DNA of 51,845 bases, taken from assembly GCF_000337895.1 (NCBI RefSeq), contig NZ_AOMA01000048.1, positions 1 to 51,845 on the forward strand, read 5' to 3'. This DNA is from Halobiforma nitratireducens JCM 10879 (lineage in GTDB: Archaea; Halobacteriota; Halobacteria; Halobacteriales; Natrialbaceae). Under the pieces are notes generated by a model. That model worked only from the letters and a program-made list of their open reading frames with translations. It made no database searches and was not told the DNA's origin. Shown here piece after piece: positions 36,501 through 44,751 of the stretch. The stretch's first letter is position 1; the number at the start of each line of letters is the position of its first letter. The position numbers and the translations under genes are program-made.

Positions 36501-37534
36501 TTCCGGACGAGGAAAGCGAAACGGACCTCGCACTCGACGACGCCGGCCCGTTCGAGGGAACGACCAGTCCGACCCTGGAGGGAAGCGGGGCCAGTGCCAA
36601 CACTGGGTCCGGTACTTCGTCCCCCGAATCGACCGACGACGCCACCGTCTTCCCGTCCGACGATCCCGAAGAGAGTGATTTCGGTGGGCTCTTCGACGAT
36701 ATGGACGAGACCCTCGACGAACTCGAGGACGCCGAATCCGAGACGGAACCCGAGAGAGAGACAGGGGCCGACACCGAGACGGGAGGGCGGACAGATGTCG
36801 GTCGAACCGAATCGACCGACGACACTCCGGTTTTCTCCGTGTCGGATGACGACTTCGAGTCGATTTTCGACCCCGACTCGGCGGCTGACTCCTCGACTGA
36901 CTTCTCGGCGGAACTCGAGACGGAGAACGATGCCGCTGGCCTGGACCCGAGTTCGGAACCGGAGTCCGTCTCAACGGCCATACAGGAACCCGACGCCGAC
37001 GCGAGCGAGGACTCGTCTCTGAGCCGTGACCCGCCGACGATCGAAATCGACGAGGACGCCGAAGAGACAAGCGACGAACGATCGACCGACGACGAAGACG
37101 ACGCTACAGACGCCCCCGAGAACGGCAGCGACGCGTCCCCGGAGTACGGACGGGAACCGCCGACGATCGAAATCGACGAGGAAACGACCGGCTCCGAACC
37201 CGGCGGGAACGATACGTCGGACCCACCGACGGACGACGGAGGCGGCAGCGATAGCGTGGCCGAAAGCAGGGGTGATGCCGGCTCCGAGTCCGATTCCGAC
37301 TCCGAGGACTCTATTTTCGGTTCCGATACGGACCGGGAAGAACGAGCGCTGTTCGACGAGGACGACGTCGACGGCGAAACCGACGGAGACGAGTCGCTGC
37401 TCGATACTGACGACTCCGGGGTCGCCGACGAATCGATATTCCGGTCCGACCGAGAGGATATCGAACGCGACGCCGGGGAAACGATGGACGGTGACGCGAC
37501 CGACGCCGACGCCGACGAGGATACCGACGCATGA
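33533..37534 (+). CDS. pilB: Type IV pilus / type II-IV secretion ATPase (PilB-like) with long acidic tail
   Basis: This 1333-residue protein has an N-terminal domain, then the secretion ATPase core at about residues 450-760. The Walker A motif is GGTASGKTT (545-553, Lys551), the Asp-box is VSIEDTREVE, the Walker B region is YIVMGEIRGEEG, and the His-box is TGHTTYTTFHAD. It powers pilus or pseudopilus assembly. From about residue 856 to the end, roughly 480 residues are almost all Asp, Glu, Ser, Thr, Gly and Ala, with a repeat PPTIEIDE near the end (two copies). ATG 33533 is preferred over 33512. pilC overlaps its stop by ATGA, so the two are coupled. It resembles haloarchaeal PilB3. Confidence 0.92.
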   Translation: MAIDEADRSDAGDFSDGEASDAVSEGDSTPAGDERSSARVGEYTWANFMEEYGYGHEVSTLYPDDPGPGSESGDQLGLDTGEKTEPSVPTGDDWDAVEFDPKSYLGYHPDDLEDHVLPIAGDNHDVLEAEFLEYVDPETTPVVKDVWTWEHYKWEYYYDENGDRPRDSDGEVVDHDAEETLGFDPDAIEERLSTASDIAMELDDVVDERTVNVQEEIDEDEFFSTATENTTLANRYDLEKAVPMEKKTHFREVERYWVNKPYAYVVIFHSEKENEKKYYVVEPYLNEIEEELQEFLSGKLRTAIKYSEEGIKDKTSEDGRRTVIEDETRRLLKRYDLFQGTSGSADAGIVETVKRLLDDDEEADEDDGPSELEGISVRPEPAILADDPDTLSEYQVEKLLYLLKRNFIGYERIDGIKHDINVEDISCDGYNSPVFVYHSEYEQIISNIYHGEDELDDFVVKLAQRSGKGISKRLPQVDATLPDGSRAQLTLGKEVSDHGTNYTIRQFKDVPFTPIDLINWNTFSLDEMAFLWLCIENHKSLIFAGGTASGKTTSLNAVSLFIPSNAKIVSIEDTREVELPQRNWIASVTRPSFTDDEQGDVDEFDLLEAALRQRPDYIVMGEIRGEEGRTLFQVMSTGHTTYTTFHADSVDEVLKRFTTDPINVSKTMFTALDLVSIQTQTRVQGRKVRRNKSLTEINHYEAEHDEINVQDVYQWQAETDEFLKMGDSNTLEEIQFDRGWKREKLENELFKRKVILAYLIKNELNTYAEVAATVQAFINDPDTILTLIANGQLEDSLEDLREMESVLIDVDQEKEELVPRPEATTETYNTSMDILEQAEESLFEQYRGKIPSGLAGALDDVSDADTIEVDDEDSAREDDGPFEPDLDDALDAESWNPDPMPESGGESATFDAGDDEDGSPAWLTDESGFDVGGPDGASADAQSITADSATDAGAGADSAGAGIGGSETGTDADGTDTFESDAGAGTQLEIPDEESETDLALDDAGPFEGTTSPTLEGSGASANTGSGTSSPESTDDATVFPSDDPEESDFGGLFDDMDETLDELEDAESETEPERETGADTETGGRTDVGRTESTDDTPVFSVSDDDFESIFDPDSAADSSTDFSAELETENDAAGLDPSSEPESVSTAIQEPDADASEDSSLSRDPPTIEIDEDAEETSDERSTDDEDDATDAPENGSDASPEYGREPPTIEIDEETTGSEPGGNDTSDPPTDDGGGSDSVAESRGDAGSESDSDSEDSIFGSDTDREERALFDEDDVDGETDGDESLLDTDDSGVADESIFRSDREDIERDAGETMDGDATDADADEDTDA

Positions 37535-39612
37535 GTCTGCCAACCGACGACGGCGGAAGCTCCGGCGGTATCGCCGGAACCGGAGCCAGTTCCGACGGAC
37601 TTGGGGAAGCGTTTTACCCCCTCTACGACCGACTGTTCGACGAAGACAGCGAGTTCGTCTCCGACGTCGAGACGAAACTCGCCCAGGCCCGGATGACCGA
37701 CACGGTCGAACTCTACCTCTCTCGGGCGCTCGGGATCGGCTTCATCAGCGGCCTCGCGCTGTGGCTGATCGGCCTGCTTCTCGGATACGGTATCTTCGCG
37801 ACCGGGCTCGTCACCGTCGACGCACTGCTTGGCATCCCGATGGAGAACCAGACGCTGATCGCGATTCTCGAGGCACTTCGTGTCCCTGCACTGGTCTTCT
37901 TTACCGGGCTGTTGTTCGGAACGATCGGGTTCGCGCTCGGGTTCGGCTCGCTCGTAGCGATTCCGTACTCGCGTGCCTCTGCACGCAAGCGCGAGATCAA
38001 CATGCTGCTGACCGACTCCGTCTCGTTCATGTATGCCCTCTCGGTCGGCGGTCTAAACCAACTCGAGATCATCGAGGCGATGGCCCAGGCCGACGACACC
38101 TACGGGGAGGTCGCAAAGGAGTTCCAGAGTATCGTCAAGGAGACGGAGTACTTCGATGTCGACTACCGGACCGCCATCCGAAAACAGGCTCTCGAGACGC
38201 CAAGCGACGAGCTCTCCCAGTTTCTCACCGACATGCTGTCGATCGTCAACAGCGGCGGTGACATGGAGAGTTTCCTCGAGGACAAGAAAGAAAAGCACAT
38301 GCGAACCGCCAAGCAGGAGCAGGAGGTAACCCTCGAGACCCTCGAGCTGTTCGGCGAGATGTACATGACGCTGTCGCTGTTCCCGCTGTTGCTGATCATC
38401 ATCATGGTTGTCATGCAGATGATCCCGCAGGCTGGCGTGAGTGACGGGATGCTGTATATGACCGTCTACGGGTTGATCCCGCTGACGGGTATTGGCTTCC
38501 TGGTTCTCGTCTCGACGGTCAAACACGACGAGCCCGGCGACGGCTACCTCACGATGAACGTCGGGGAAGCCGACGACCGGACGGAAACCGGGAAGCAGGA
38601 CAGCGTCCTCGATCTGGGCCTCGTCGAGCAGTTCACTGGTGACCACAGCGTCTTCACTCGGATCAAGAACCGCGAGGGGACCCACGCCACTCTCGAGGTG
38701 CTCAAGCAGCCACACATCTTCTTCCGGGATAACCCGCTTTTCACTCTCGCGCTAACTGTTCCCGCCGCGCTGGTCGTCGTCGTGACGGCCATGGTCAACG
38801 GCTCAGCGCCGACTTCCTGGGACGGAATGCTCGCGAATCCGATCTGGGGGACGTTCATCTACATCTACGTCCCGCTGTATATCATCGCCATTCCGCTGGC
38901 GATCTTCCGGGAGTGGAACGTGCGACACCGCAACGCCGTCGTCAGCCAACTCTCCGAGGACCTTCGGAAGCTCTCGAGCGCCAACGACACTGGGCTGACG
39001 CTGCTCGAGTCGCTCAAGTCGGTCGCGGATACGACGAACGGCAAGCTCGCCCGCGAGTTCGAGATGATGCACACGAAAGTCAACTACGGGACGAGCCTGA
39101 AGGCGGCGCTCATCGAGTTCAACAACAAGTACCACATCCCGCGTCTCGCCCGGACGACGCGGTTGATCACGGAAGCACAGGAGGCCTCGAATCAGATCAC
39201 CGACGTGCTCCGGACCGCGGCTCGCGCAAGCGAGAACCACGACGACATCGAACGGGAACGCAAGTCCCGGACTCGGATGCAGGTCGTCATCATCATCATG
39301 ACGTTCATGACTGTCCTGGCAGTGATCGCGATCCTCAAGACCCAGTTCATCGATACGATGGCGGGCCTCGAAGCCGGCGGTGGAGATGTCGATGCCGGCG
39401 GCGGGGCCGGGGGCGACCTCGCACAGGCGGACATGAGCGAGAACATCGATGTCGACATGCTGTCCGTGTTGTTCTTCCACGCGGTGACGCTGCAGGGGAT
39501 CATCTCGGGGTTCATCTGTGGGTACATGCGCGACGCGGATATCCTGAGCGGGCTGAAATACGCCGTCATACTGGCGACGATCGCACTGGTCGGCTGGACG
39601 CTTGTGGCCTGA
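37531..39612 (+). CDS. pilC: Type IV pilus platform membrane protein (PilC-like)
   Basis: This 693-residue protein has two T2SSF-type domains. The first has SVSFMYALSVGGLNQLEIIE and PSDELSQFLTDMLSIVNSGG. The second has SQLSEDLRKLSSANDTGLTL and TKVNYGTSLKAALIEFNNKY. Membrane helix blocks lie near the N-terminus (about 60-160), after each domain (LFPLLLIIIMVVMQMIP) and at the C-terminus. It is the membrane partner of PilB. It is larger than bacterial PilC because archaeal proteins contain duplicated domains and extra helices. The start overlaps pilB by ATGA. Next is a run of prepilin-like genes. Confidence 0.92.
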   Translation: MSLPTDDGGSSGGIAGTGASSDGLGEAFYPLYDRLFDEDSEFVSDVETKLAQARMTDTVELYLSRALGIGFISGLALWLIGLLLGYGIFATGLVTVDALLGIPMENQTLIAILEALRVPALVFFTGLLFGTIGFALGFGSLVAIPYSRASARKREINMLLTDSVSFMYALSVGGLNQLEIIEAMAQADDTYGEVAKEFQSIVKETEYFDVDYRTAIRKQALETPSDELSQFLTDMLSIVNSGGDMESFLEDKKEKHMRTAKQEQEVTLETLELFGEMYMTLSLFPLLLIIIMVVMQMIPQAGVSDGMLYMTVYGLIPLTGIGFLVLVSTVKHDEPGDGYLTMNVGEADDRTETGKQDSVLDLGLVEQFTGDHSVFTRIKNREGTHATLEVLKQPHIFFRDNPLFTLALTVPAALVVVVTAMVNGSAPTSWDGMLANPIWGTFIYIYVPLYIIAIPLAIFREWNVRHRNAVVSQLSEDLRKLSSANDTGLTLLESLKSVADTTNGKLAREFEMMHTKVNYGTSLKAALIEFNNKYHIPRLARTTRLITEAQEASNQITDVLRTAARASENHDDIERERKSRTRMQVVIIIMTFMTVLAVIAILKTQFIDTMAGLEAGGGDVDAGGGAGGDLAQADMSENIDVDMLSVLFFHAVTLQGIISGFICGYMRDADILSGLKYAVILATIALVGWTLVA

Positions 39613-39622
39613 CGCTTCCACT

Positions 39623-40249
39623 ATGACTCGAGATACAACCCGAACGCAAACGTCGGACGGGCCGGGTGGGAGAACTCGTGCCCGGCAAGCCGGGAGCGCC
39701 GAGAGGAAGCGTCGGCGACGGACGATATCGATCTCGAGTCCGCTGTCCGGGCGTGGACAGACGAACCTGGACTTCGTGGTTGGCATCGGGATCTTCATTC
39801 TCGCGGTCGCGTTCGTCTTCGCGTTCCTCCCGACGATCATAACGCCGTTCGACACGTCGACTGGTGGAGCGGAGACTGCACAGGCGGACCGTATCGCGGA
39901 CCGCGTCGTCGAAGACGTTTCGACGGCCTACTCGGAGCGCCCAAACGAGATCGTTCGGGACGAATTTGAGGACTACACCGACAAAGCGAGCCACGAGTTA
40001 GCCGCGGACTGGGGGCTCCGATCATCCGAAGCCGACGATATCGCGTATGACCAGGTCAACGTGAGTATTCAGCATCTCGAGGACACTGACGGCGAGCCAG
40101 TTGACGGCCCTGATGGAACACTAGCTGCCGGCGACGAGTACGACGGTCAGGCCGCCGCAAGCGCCGCTCGCATCGTTACGGTCGTCGACGGAGACGGCCC
40201 GCTGGAATCGGACGTACCGGCTTATCGACTCGTAGTACGGGTGTGGTGA
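39623..40249 (+). CDS. Prepilin-like protein 1
   Basis: This 208-residue protein has a basic 50-residue N-terminus (AERKRRRRTISI), a cleavage signature SGRGQTNLDF, then a hydrophobic helix VVGIGIFILAVAFVFAFLP. Arg-Gly followed by Gln-Thr fits the archaeal class III signal motif [KR][GA][ALIFQMVED][ILMVTAS] and would be cut by PibD after Gly. The mature part is acidic and ends RLVVRVW. ATG 39623 follows the pilC stop by 10 bp. A role as minor pilin or pseudopilin is inferred. Confidence 0.72.
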   Translation: MTRDTTRTQTSDGPGGRTRARQAGSAERKRRRRTISISSPLSGRGQTNLDFVVGIGIFILAVAFVFAFLPTIITPFDTSTGGAETAQADRIADRVVEDVSTAYSERPNEIVRDEFEDYTDKASHELAADWGLRSSEADDIAYDQVNVSIQHLEDTDGEPVDGPDGTLAAGDEYDGQAAASAARIVTVVDGDGPLESDVPAYRLVVRVW

Positions 40250-40253
40250 TATT

Positions 40254-40931
40254 ATGAAGGGACAACAGGAACGGAATCGAACGGAGAACACGAACCGGAC
40301 ACCTGTCCGGACCGATTCGACGACCGACCGTGGACAGGCATATACCTTAGAAGGATTTCTTGGTGCGATGATCGTCCTCACAGCGGTACTGCTTGCGATG
40401 CAGTCGGTCGTGTTGACGCCGACGGCTGGTGGTACTGCTGATCGGGCGATCCAGGAAGGGATTCAACAGGAGACTCGAGATGCATTGCTCGTCGCGAGTC
40501 AGGACGGTAATCTCTCCCAGATGGCCCGTTACTGGGACGGGGGCGGTGGGTTCGAAGGGACAAACCAGCAACTGTCTGACGGGGAGTTCGAAGAGGCATA
40601 CGGCACCGAAGAGTTCGCCGACCGGTTCCTCCTCGGGTCGATCCTCAGTAATCGGTTTACCGAACGAGGATCGAGCTACAACGTTGCCCTCCAGTACGAG
40701 GACGAGGACGGCGACCGAACTCATGGCTACCTCGTCTACCAGGGGAGCCCCGCGTCGAACGCTGTCACGGCGAGTTATACGGTGACGCTGTACGAAGACC
40801 AGCTAGTCACGTCGACGAACGACGAGACCCTCGAGGATGCCGACGACGCCGGGAATGCTGCTATCCCCAATGTCGGTGACGATGACGATGACGTCTACAA
40901 CGTTGTCGAAGTACGGGTGATCGTATGGTAA
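40254..40931 (+). CDS. Prepilin-like protein 2
   Basis: This 225-residue protein has a 26-residue charged N-terminus ending in DRGQAYTLEG, then FLGAMIVLTAVLLAMQSVVL, a typical H-domain. RG-QA matches the class III signal pattern. The mature domain is acidic and ends EVRVIVW, similar to the end of prepilin-like protein 1 (VVRVW), hinting that these two share a fold. It starts 4 bp after the previous stop. I recall a haloarchaea-specific family starting RGQAYTLE, but the number is uncertain. Confidence 0.72.
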   Translation: MKGQQERNRTENTNRTPVRTDSTTDRGQAYTLEGFLGAMIVLTAVLLAMQSVVLTPTAGGTADRAIQEGIQQETRDALLVASQDGNLSQMARYWDGGGGFEGTNQQLSDGEFEEAYGTEEFADRFLLGSILSNRFTERGSSYNVALQYEDEDGDRTHGYLVYQGSPASNAVTASYTVTLYEDQLVTSTNDETLEDADDAGNAAIPNVGDDDDDVYNVVEVRVIVW

Positions 40932-41839
40932 CCGAGCGGTCGGGCTCGGAGGGTATCGCAGGGGACCGCGCCCAGTTGATCCTGATCGGGGCGCTCGCGC
41001 TTGCGTTTATCATCCTCGGCGTCGTCGTCGTGTTCAACGGCGTCCTCTATACGGAGACGATCTCCTCGGGGTCGTCGGGACAGGCCGCGAGCGAAGCGAC
41101 GGTTACCGAACACGAGATCAATACCGGTATCGCCGGGCTCGCACATCGGACGAATACTGACAACGAACTCGATGATGCCACCCAGTTCGAGGCCGAGTTA
41201 GATGTTGAGGCGTTTACTGCGTCGTACCTCGAGACGACGGCGAATAGCCAGCCGGCAGCAACTGGCGTGGAGTTCGTTCGTGTAACTGAGAGCGCGAACG
41301 TCGTGACTGCGGATGCTGACGGTGTCGCCGGAGAACGTATTGCTACAGCCGGCTCTCATACCGATCCACACCGGATCGGCCATCTCTCGTTCGAACTCGA
41401 GCATACGGGAGCCGGTGGCGAGATCACCGTCAGCGTCGACGATACTGAAGGTACCGAGGAGGAAATCGTGATCGAAGAGACGGAAAACGGATTCGAGATC
41501 GACGGAGACGGTACCTGTTCGGTCGATGTCGATACGGGCGAGCCCGTCTGGATCGACCTCGTTTCCGGGACAGTCGGCCCGTCTCCTGACGACTGCCTCG
41601 ACCCTACGTGGATCATTCCTCCAGAAGAATACGTCGTCGAGGTCGATAGGGAAGAAGAGGGTATCGAGGGGACACTCGAGTTGGTTACGAAGGGTGACGA
41701 AGACGATGTCGGCCCTGAGGCCGACCGCGATTACGGAGCCTGGAGTATCGAGGTCCAAGTCACGTACACTTCCGAGACAACGTACTTCAGCCGCACACAG
41801 CCGGTATCGATTTACGAGGGAAGCGAGGTTCACACGTGA
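40925..41839 (+). CDS. Prepilin-like protein 3
   Basis: This 304-residue protein is the largest of the set. It starts MVTERSGSEGIAGDRAQLIL and continues IGALALAFIILGVVVVFNG. RA-QL matches the class III motif. The rest is a beta-rich acidic domain with a single Cys pair (GTCSVDV and DDCLDP), a possible disulfide. It overlaps the preceding gene by 7 bp, so translation is coupled. Its size and Cys pair suggest a tip or major ectodomain role, which is inference. Confidence 0.72.
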   Translation: MVTERSGSEGIAGDRAQLILIGALALAFIILGVVVVFNGVLYTETISSGSSGQAASEATVTEHEINTGIAGLAHRTNTDNELDDATQFEAELDVEAFTASYLETTANSQPAATGVEFVRVTESANVVTADADGVAGERIATAGSHTDPHRIGHLSFELEHTGAGGEITVSVDDTEGTEEEIVIEETENGFEIDGDGTCSVDVDTGEPVWIDLVSGTVGPSPDDCLDPTWIIPPEEYVVEVDREEEGIEGTLELVTKGDEDDVGPEADRDYGAWSIEVQVTYTSETTYFSRTQPVSIYEGSEVHT

Positions 41840-41873
41840 GTATGATTGCTAGTTACATCGGCGGTGGTCTCCC

Positions 41874-42371
41874 ATGACTAGTAGTCTCGAGCCCGATGAC
41901 CGTGGCGTCTCCGTCGCGGTTACCCACGTCCTCACGATCGGTATCGCGACGATCCTTATCGCAATGTTGATGATGAGCGGCGCGACCCTCCTCGAAACCG
42001 AGACCGAGCGCTCTGCCGAATCCTCGCTCGAGACGATCGGCGAACGCCTCGCACACGAGGTCGAAAACGTCGATCAGATGACCTACGACGAAACAGAACG
42101 GATCGAGGTGACGTCTCAGCAGCCACGAACGGTGGCCAACTCGAGGTATACCGTGGAGCTACTGGAGGGTGAAAACGGGGCCGGCGAGTGCTCCGAAGCA
42201 CCGTTACTCGACGGAACCACTGACTGTCTTCGGCTGACGGGCGACGATGGTGACGTATACGTCCCGCTGGTCGTCGGCTCCGATATTGGGGCCGACGATC
42301 CAGTAACTGGAGGGACGGTCGAAATAGTCTACGACGGTGATGAACTCCGACTCGAGGGTGGGAACCAATGA
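41874..42371 (+). CDS. Prepilin-like protein 4
   Basis: This 165-residue protein starts MTSSLEPDDRGVSVAVTHVL and continues TIGIATILIAMLMMSGATLL. RG-VS fits the class III cleavage pattern. After the helix comes a short coiled region (TERSAESSLETIGERLAHEV) and a compact domain with Cys residues (GECSEAP, TDCLRL). Similar small proteins follow pilB-pilC in other haloarchaea as I recall. It overlaps the next gene by ATGA. Confidence 0.72.
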   Translation: MTSSLEPDDRGVSVAVTHVLTIGIATILIAMLMMSGATLLETETERSAESSLETIGERLAHEVENVDQMTYDETERIEVTSQQPRTVANSRYTVELLEGENGAGECSEAPLLDGTTDCLRLTGDDGDVYVPLVVGSDIGADDPVTGGTVEIVYDGDELRLEGGNQ

Positions 42372-43126
42372 GGTGTCGCGATGACCACTCCGGGATCGAA
42401 ACGAACTGGCACCGGGATGACCGCGGTGTCTCCGAAGTCGTCGCGTTCGTCCTCGTGTTCGGCATCATCCTCAGTTCGATCGCGATCCTTTCGGTCACCG
42501 GATTCCAGGCGATGGACGACTACCAGGAGTTCGAACAGCAAGAAAACGCCGCGCGAGCGATGGGCGCGCTCTCGGAGAACTTCAACGACGTGCTCCGATA
42601 CGATGGGATCGATCAGCGATACGGTGAACTGGCCCTTCGTGGCGGGACGATTTCTACCGGGAGCGATGGAACGACTTTATCGATCTCTGCCGAGGGGGAC
42701 GGGGGCGAGGATTTCTCCGACGACATCGAACTCGGCGAGTTTAGCTACGAGTCCGGTTCCAGTACGCTCTACTACGAAGGCGGTGCCGTCGTCCGCGAAA
42801 GCGACGGCGGCGGGGCCGTCGTCCTCGAGGAACCGAAACTGACGTACAACGAAGACAGCGAGACGGCAATCGTCTCACTCGTCGAAATCGACGCCGAGGA
42901 ACGGTCGATTCAAAGCAGCGAGAGTACAGGATTTACGCTTTCGGTCGAAGACCGAGAAACGACAGTGATCAACGAGGCCGACGAAATAGAGATCACCACC
43001 ACAGGAGAGAGAGCTGCGGAGTGGGACGAGGAGATAGAAAAAGCGTGGAACGGCGAAAACGAACTCAAAGACGACGATATCGAGACGATCGTCATCACGA
43101 TCGTAGAAGTCGACATCGAGTACTAA
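42368..43126 (+). CDS. Prepilin-like protein 5
   Basis: This 252-residue protein is the last of the pilus run. It starts with a 19-residue N-terminus ending RDDRG, then VSEVVAFVLVFGIILSSIAI. RG-VS fits the class III pattern. A helix follows (QAMDDYQEFEQQENAARAMG), then a beta-rich, very acidic domain. The start overlaps the preceding stop by ATGA. It ends 6 bp before the convergent hypothetical gene, so the two operons abut. Confidence 0.72.
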   Translation: MRCRDDHSGIETNWHRDDRGVSEVVAFVLVFGIILSSIAILSVTGFQAMDDYQEFEQQENAARAMGALSENFNDVLRYDGIDQRYGELALRGGTISTGSDGTTLSISAEGDGGEDFSDDIELGEFSYESGSSTLYYEGGAVVRESDGGGAVVLEEPKLTYNEDSETAIVSLVEIDAEERSIQSSESTGFTLSVEDRETTVINEADEIEITTTGERAAEWDEEIEKAWNGENELKDDDIETIVITIVEVDIEY

Positions 43127-43132
43127 CCGCGT

Positions 43133-44590
43133 TCAGCCCCAGTCGCCCGTCACCATCGCCCGCAACCCCGCGCGATCGGCGAGCGCTCGAGCCAGTTCGG
43201 CCCGTGTTTCGACCTCGCCACCGACCTCGAGGTAGAGTCCGTTCGAGAGTTCGCGGGGATCGGCCATCGGGACGCCGTCGGATCGGGCGGGTTCGTCGTT
43301 CAGGACGGCCGGCCCGTCGTCGGTCGGGGTCCACGGAACCGAAATCCCGGAGAGACCGCGGTCGAAGAGATATTCCACAGCGGCGACGAGTGCCTGATCG
43401 GACTTGGAGTGTCCGACTGCGCCGATGGAACCGCGCTCGTTGAAGAATTTGACGACGTACTCGCCGTCGTCACTCTCGCCGTCCTCCTCGAGGGGGTCCC
43501 CGTGTTCGGGTCCGTCGTCATCGTCTGTCACCGTTTTTCTCTCTCGCTCTCTCTCGCCCTGTTCTTCCGGCACTGAGCCGCTGATCGACGAAGACGCAGT
43601 CCCGTCGTTCGCTCGCGTCTTCGAGTTGCTCGAGTTGCTCGAGTTGCTCGAGTCGGCTCGTGGTCCGTCGTCGCCGTCGACGGCCGACGCTCCAGTTCCG
43701 TCGAGAGCCGGTTGCTCCTGGTCTCCCCCGTGTCTCCTCTCGGGGACGTTGCTGTCCGGCCCTCGAGCCCCATCGAACGTGAGTGTGTCGCCTGCGGTCG
43801 TGTCGATCGAACCGGCGACGCCGCTCTCGTCGGAAAACGCGCCGATCAACTCCGCGAGAAACGAGTCGGCGGCCGACTCGAATTCGGCGGCGTGACTCTC
43901 GCCGCCAGTCACGTTCGCGGTCAACTCGCCGACGATCGCGTCGACGAGCCGCTCCCGATCGAACGCGAGTTGTCTCGCGACGTGGGCGCGAGTGTGACGC
44001 TCGAGTCTGGTCGCGAGACCGGACCGCGCGTAGTGTTCGAGCGCCGAGGCGCAGTCGGGCAGCGCCGGGAGTCGACAGCCGAATCGCTCGATTTCCGAGC
44101 CGGCCCCGGCAAGCAAGAGGTACTCGCGGCCGTTCGTGTAGATCGCCCGGTCGACACCCGACCGGCGCATGCCGTCGGCGAGTGCATCCGCACGGGACTC
44201 CTCGAGAGAGTCGGTAGCGGGTTCGACGGCGACGAAAACCGCCGGAACGCCGTCGACGGAGAACGCGTACTCGAGCTGGAGACTGTCGAGGGACGGGTCG
44301 CGTTCGCAGGCGGTCGATCCGCCTTTCGCGTCCCACCCGAGCGTCTCGAGGAAGGGTTCGACGAGCCAGGTTCGCGTCTCTCGACGGGTCGTCGGCGGCG
44401 AGGTCTCGAGGAGTACTCGTGAGCGGGCGACGAAGGCGCTCACGTCGACGGAGCCGGGACCGAGTGCGGGGTCGGGATCGGAGCCGGCGGTGTTTCCGTG
44501 GTCTCCGCGGTCCGTTCCAGACTCCGGTCCGGTTCCCGAACTGGACCCGGACCCAGACCCGGAATCGGAGTCGGAATCGGAATCAGTCAT
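43133..44590 (-). CDS. Hypothetical protein with degenerate PD-(D/E)XK-like N-terminal domain and RAMA-like C-terminus
   Basis: This 485-residue protein starts with a Ser/Asp/Gly tail (MTDSDSDSDSGSGSGSSSG) and then a domain resembling the HsdR_N type of nuclease fold: RETRTWLVEPFLETLGWD, AVFVAVEPATDSL and VDRAIYTNGREYLLLAG. In true nucleases the middle piece ends in an ExK; here it reads VEP, so the nuclease is probably inactive. A Ser/Asn repeat follows (about 280-310). The C-terminus (FFNERGSIGAVGHSKSDQAL, VLNDEPARSDGVPMADPREL, SNGLYLEVGGEVE) looks like a haloarchaeal RAMA-type domain. Function is unknown. ATG 44590 was chosen. It follows cheR on the same strand with a 160-bp gap. Confidence 0.6.
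   Translation of the reverse strand: MTDSDSDSDSGSGSGSSSGTGPESGTDRGDHGNTAGSDPDPALGPGSVDVSAFVARSRVLLETSPPTTRRETRTWLVEPFLETLGWDAKGGSTACERDPSLDSLQLEYAFSVDGVPAVFVAVEPATDSLEESRADALADGMRRSGVDRAIYTNGREYLLLAGAGSEIERFGCRLPALPDCASALEHYARSGLATRLERHTRAHVARQLAFDRERLVDAIVGELTANVTGGESHAAEFESAADSFLAELIGAFSDESGVAGSIDTTAGDTLTFDGARGPDSNVPERRHGGDQEQPALDGTGASAVDGDDGPRADSSNSSNSSNSKTRANDGTASSSISGSVPEEQGERERERKTVTDDDDGPEHGDPLEEDGESDDGEYVVKFFNERGSIGAVGHSKSDQALVAAVEYLFDRGLSGISVPWTPTDDGPAVLNDEPARSDGVPMADPRELSNGLYLEVGGEVETRAELARALADRAGLRAMVTGDWG
43622..43648. repeat. 9-bp tandem repeat in the hypothetical gene
   Basis: Three copies of CGAGTTGCT (a Ser-Asn-Ser-type repeat on the coding strand) lie in the linker. Copy number can change by slippage without changing frame. 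Confidence 0.7.
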
Positions 44591-44751
44591 ACTCCCAGCA
44601 TTCGAACGCGACAACGTAAGCGTATCCGAACGGCCAGCCGGTTGGTCACCCGTCTATCGTCTCGGTCCGCTCACTGTCGCGACTGGCATCGCTCTCCGTG
44701 ACCGAATCCGAGCCAGGCCGAGCGGATACGTGCTGGTTCCAGAAAAAGCGG

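Noticed and set aside
43133..44590. Hypothetical protein as an active restriction enzyme subunit
   Set aside because: The nuclease-like domain lacks the ExK lysine and there is no methylase, specificity or helicase gene nearby.
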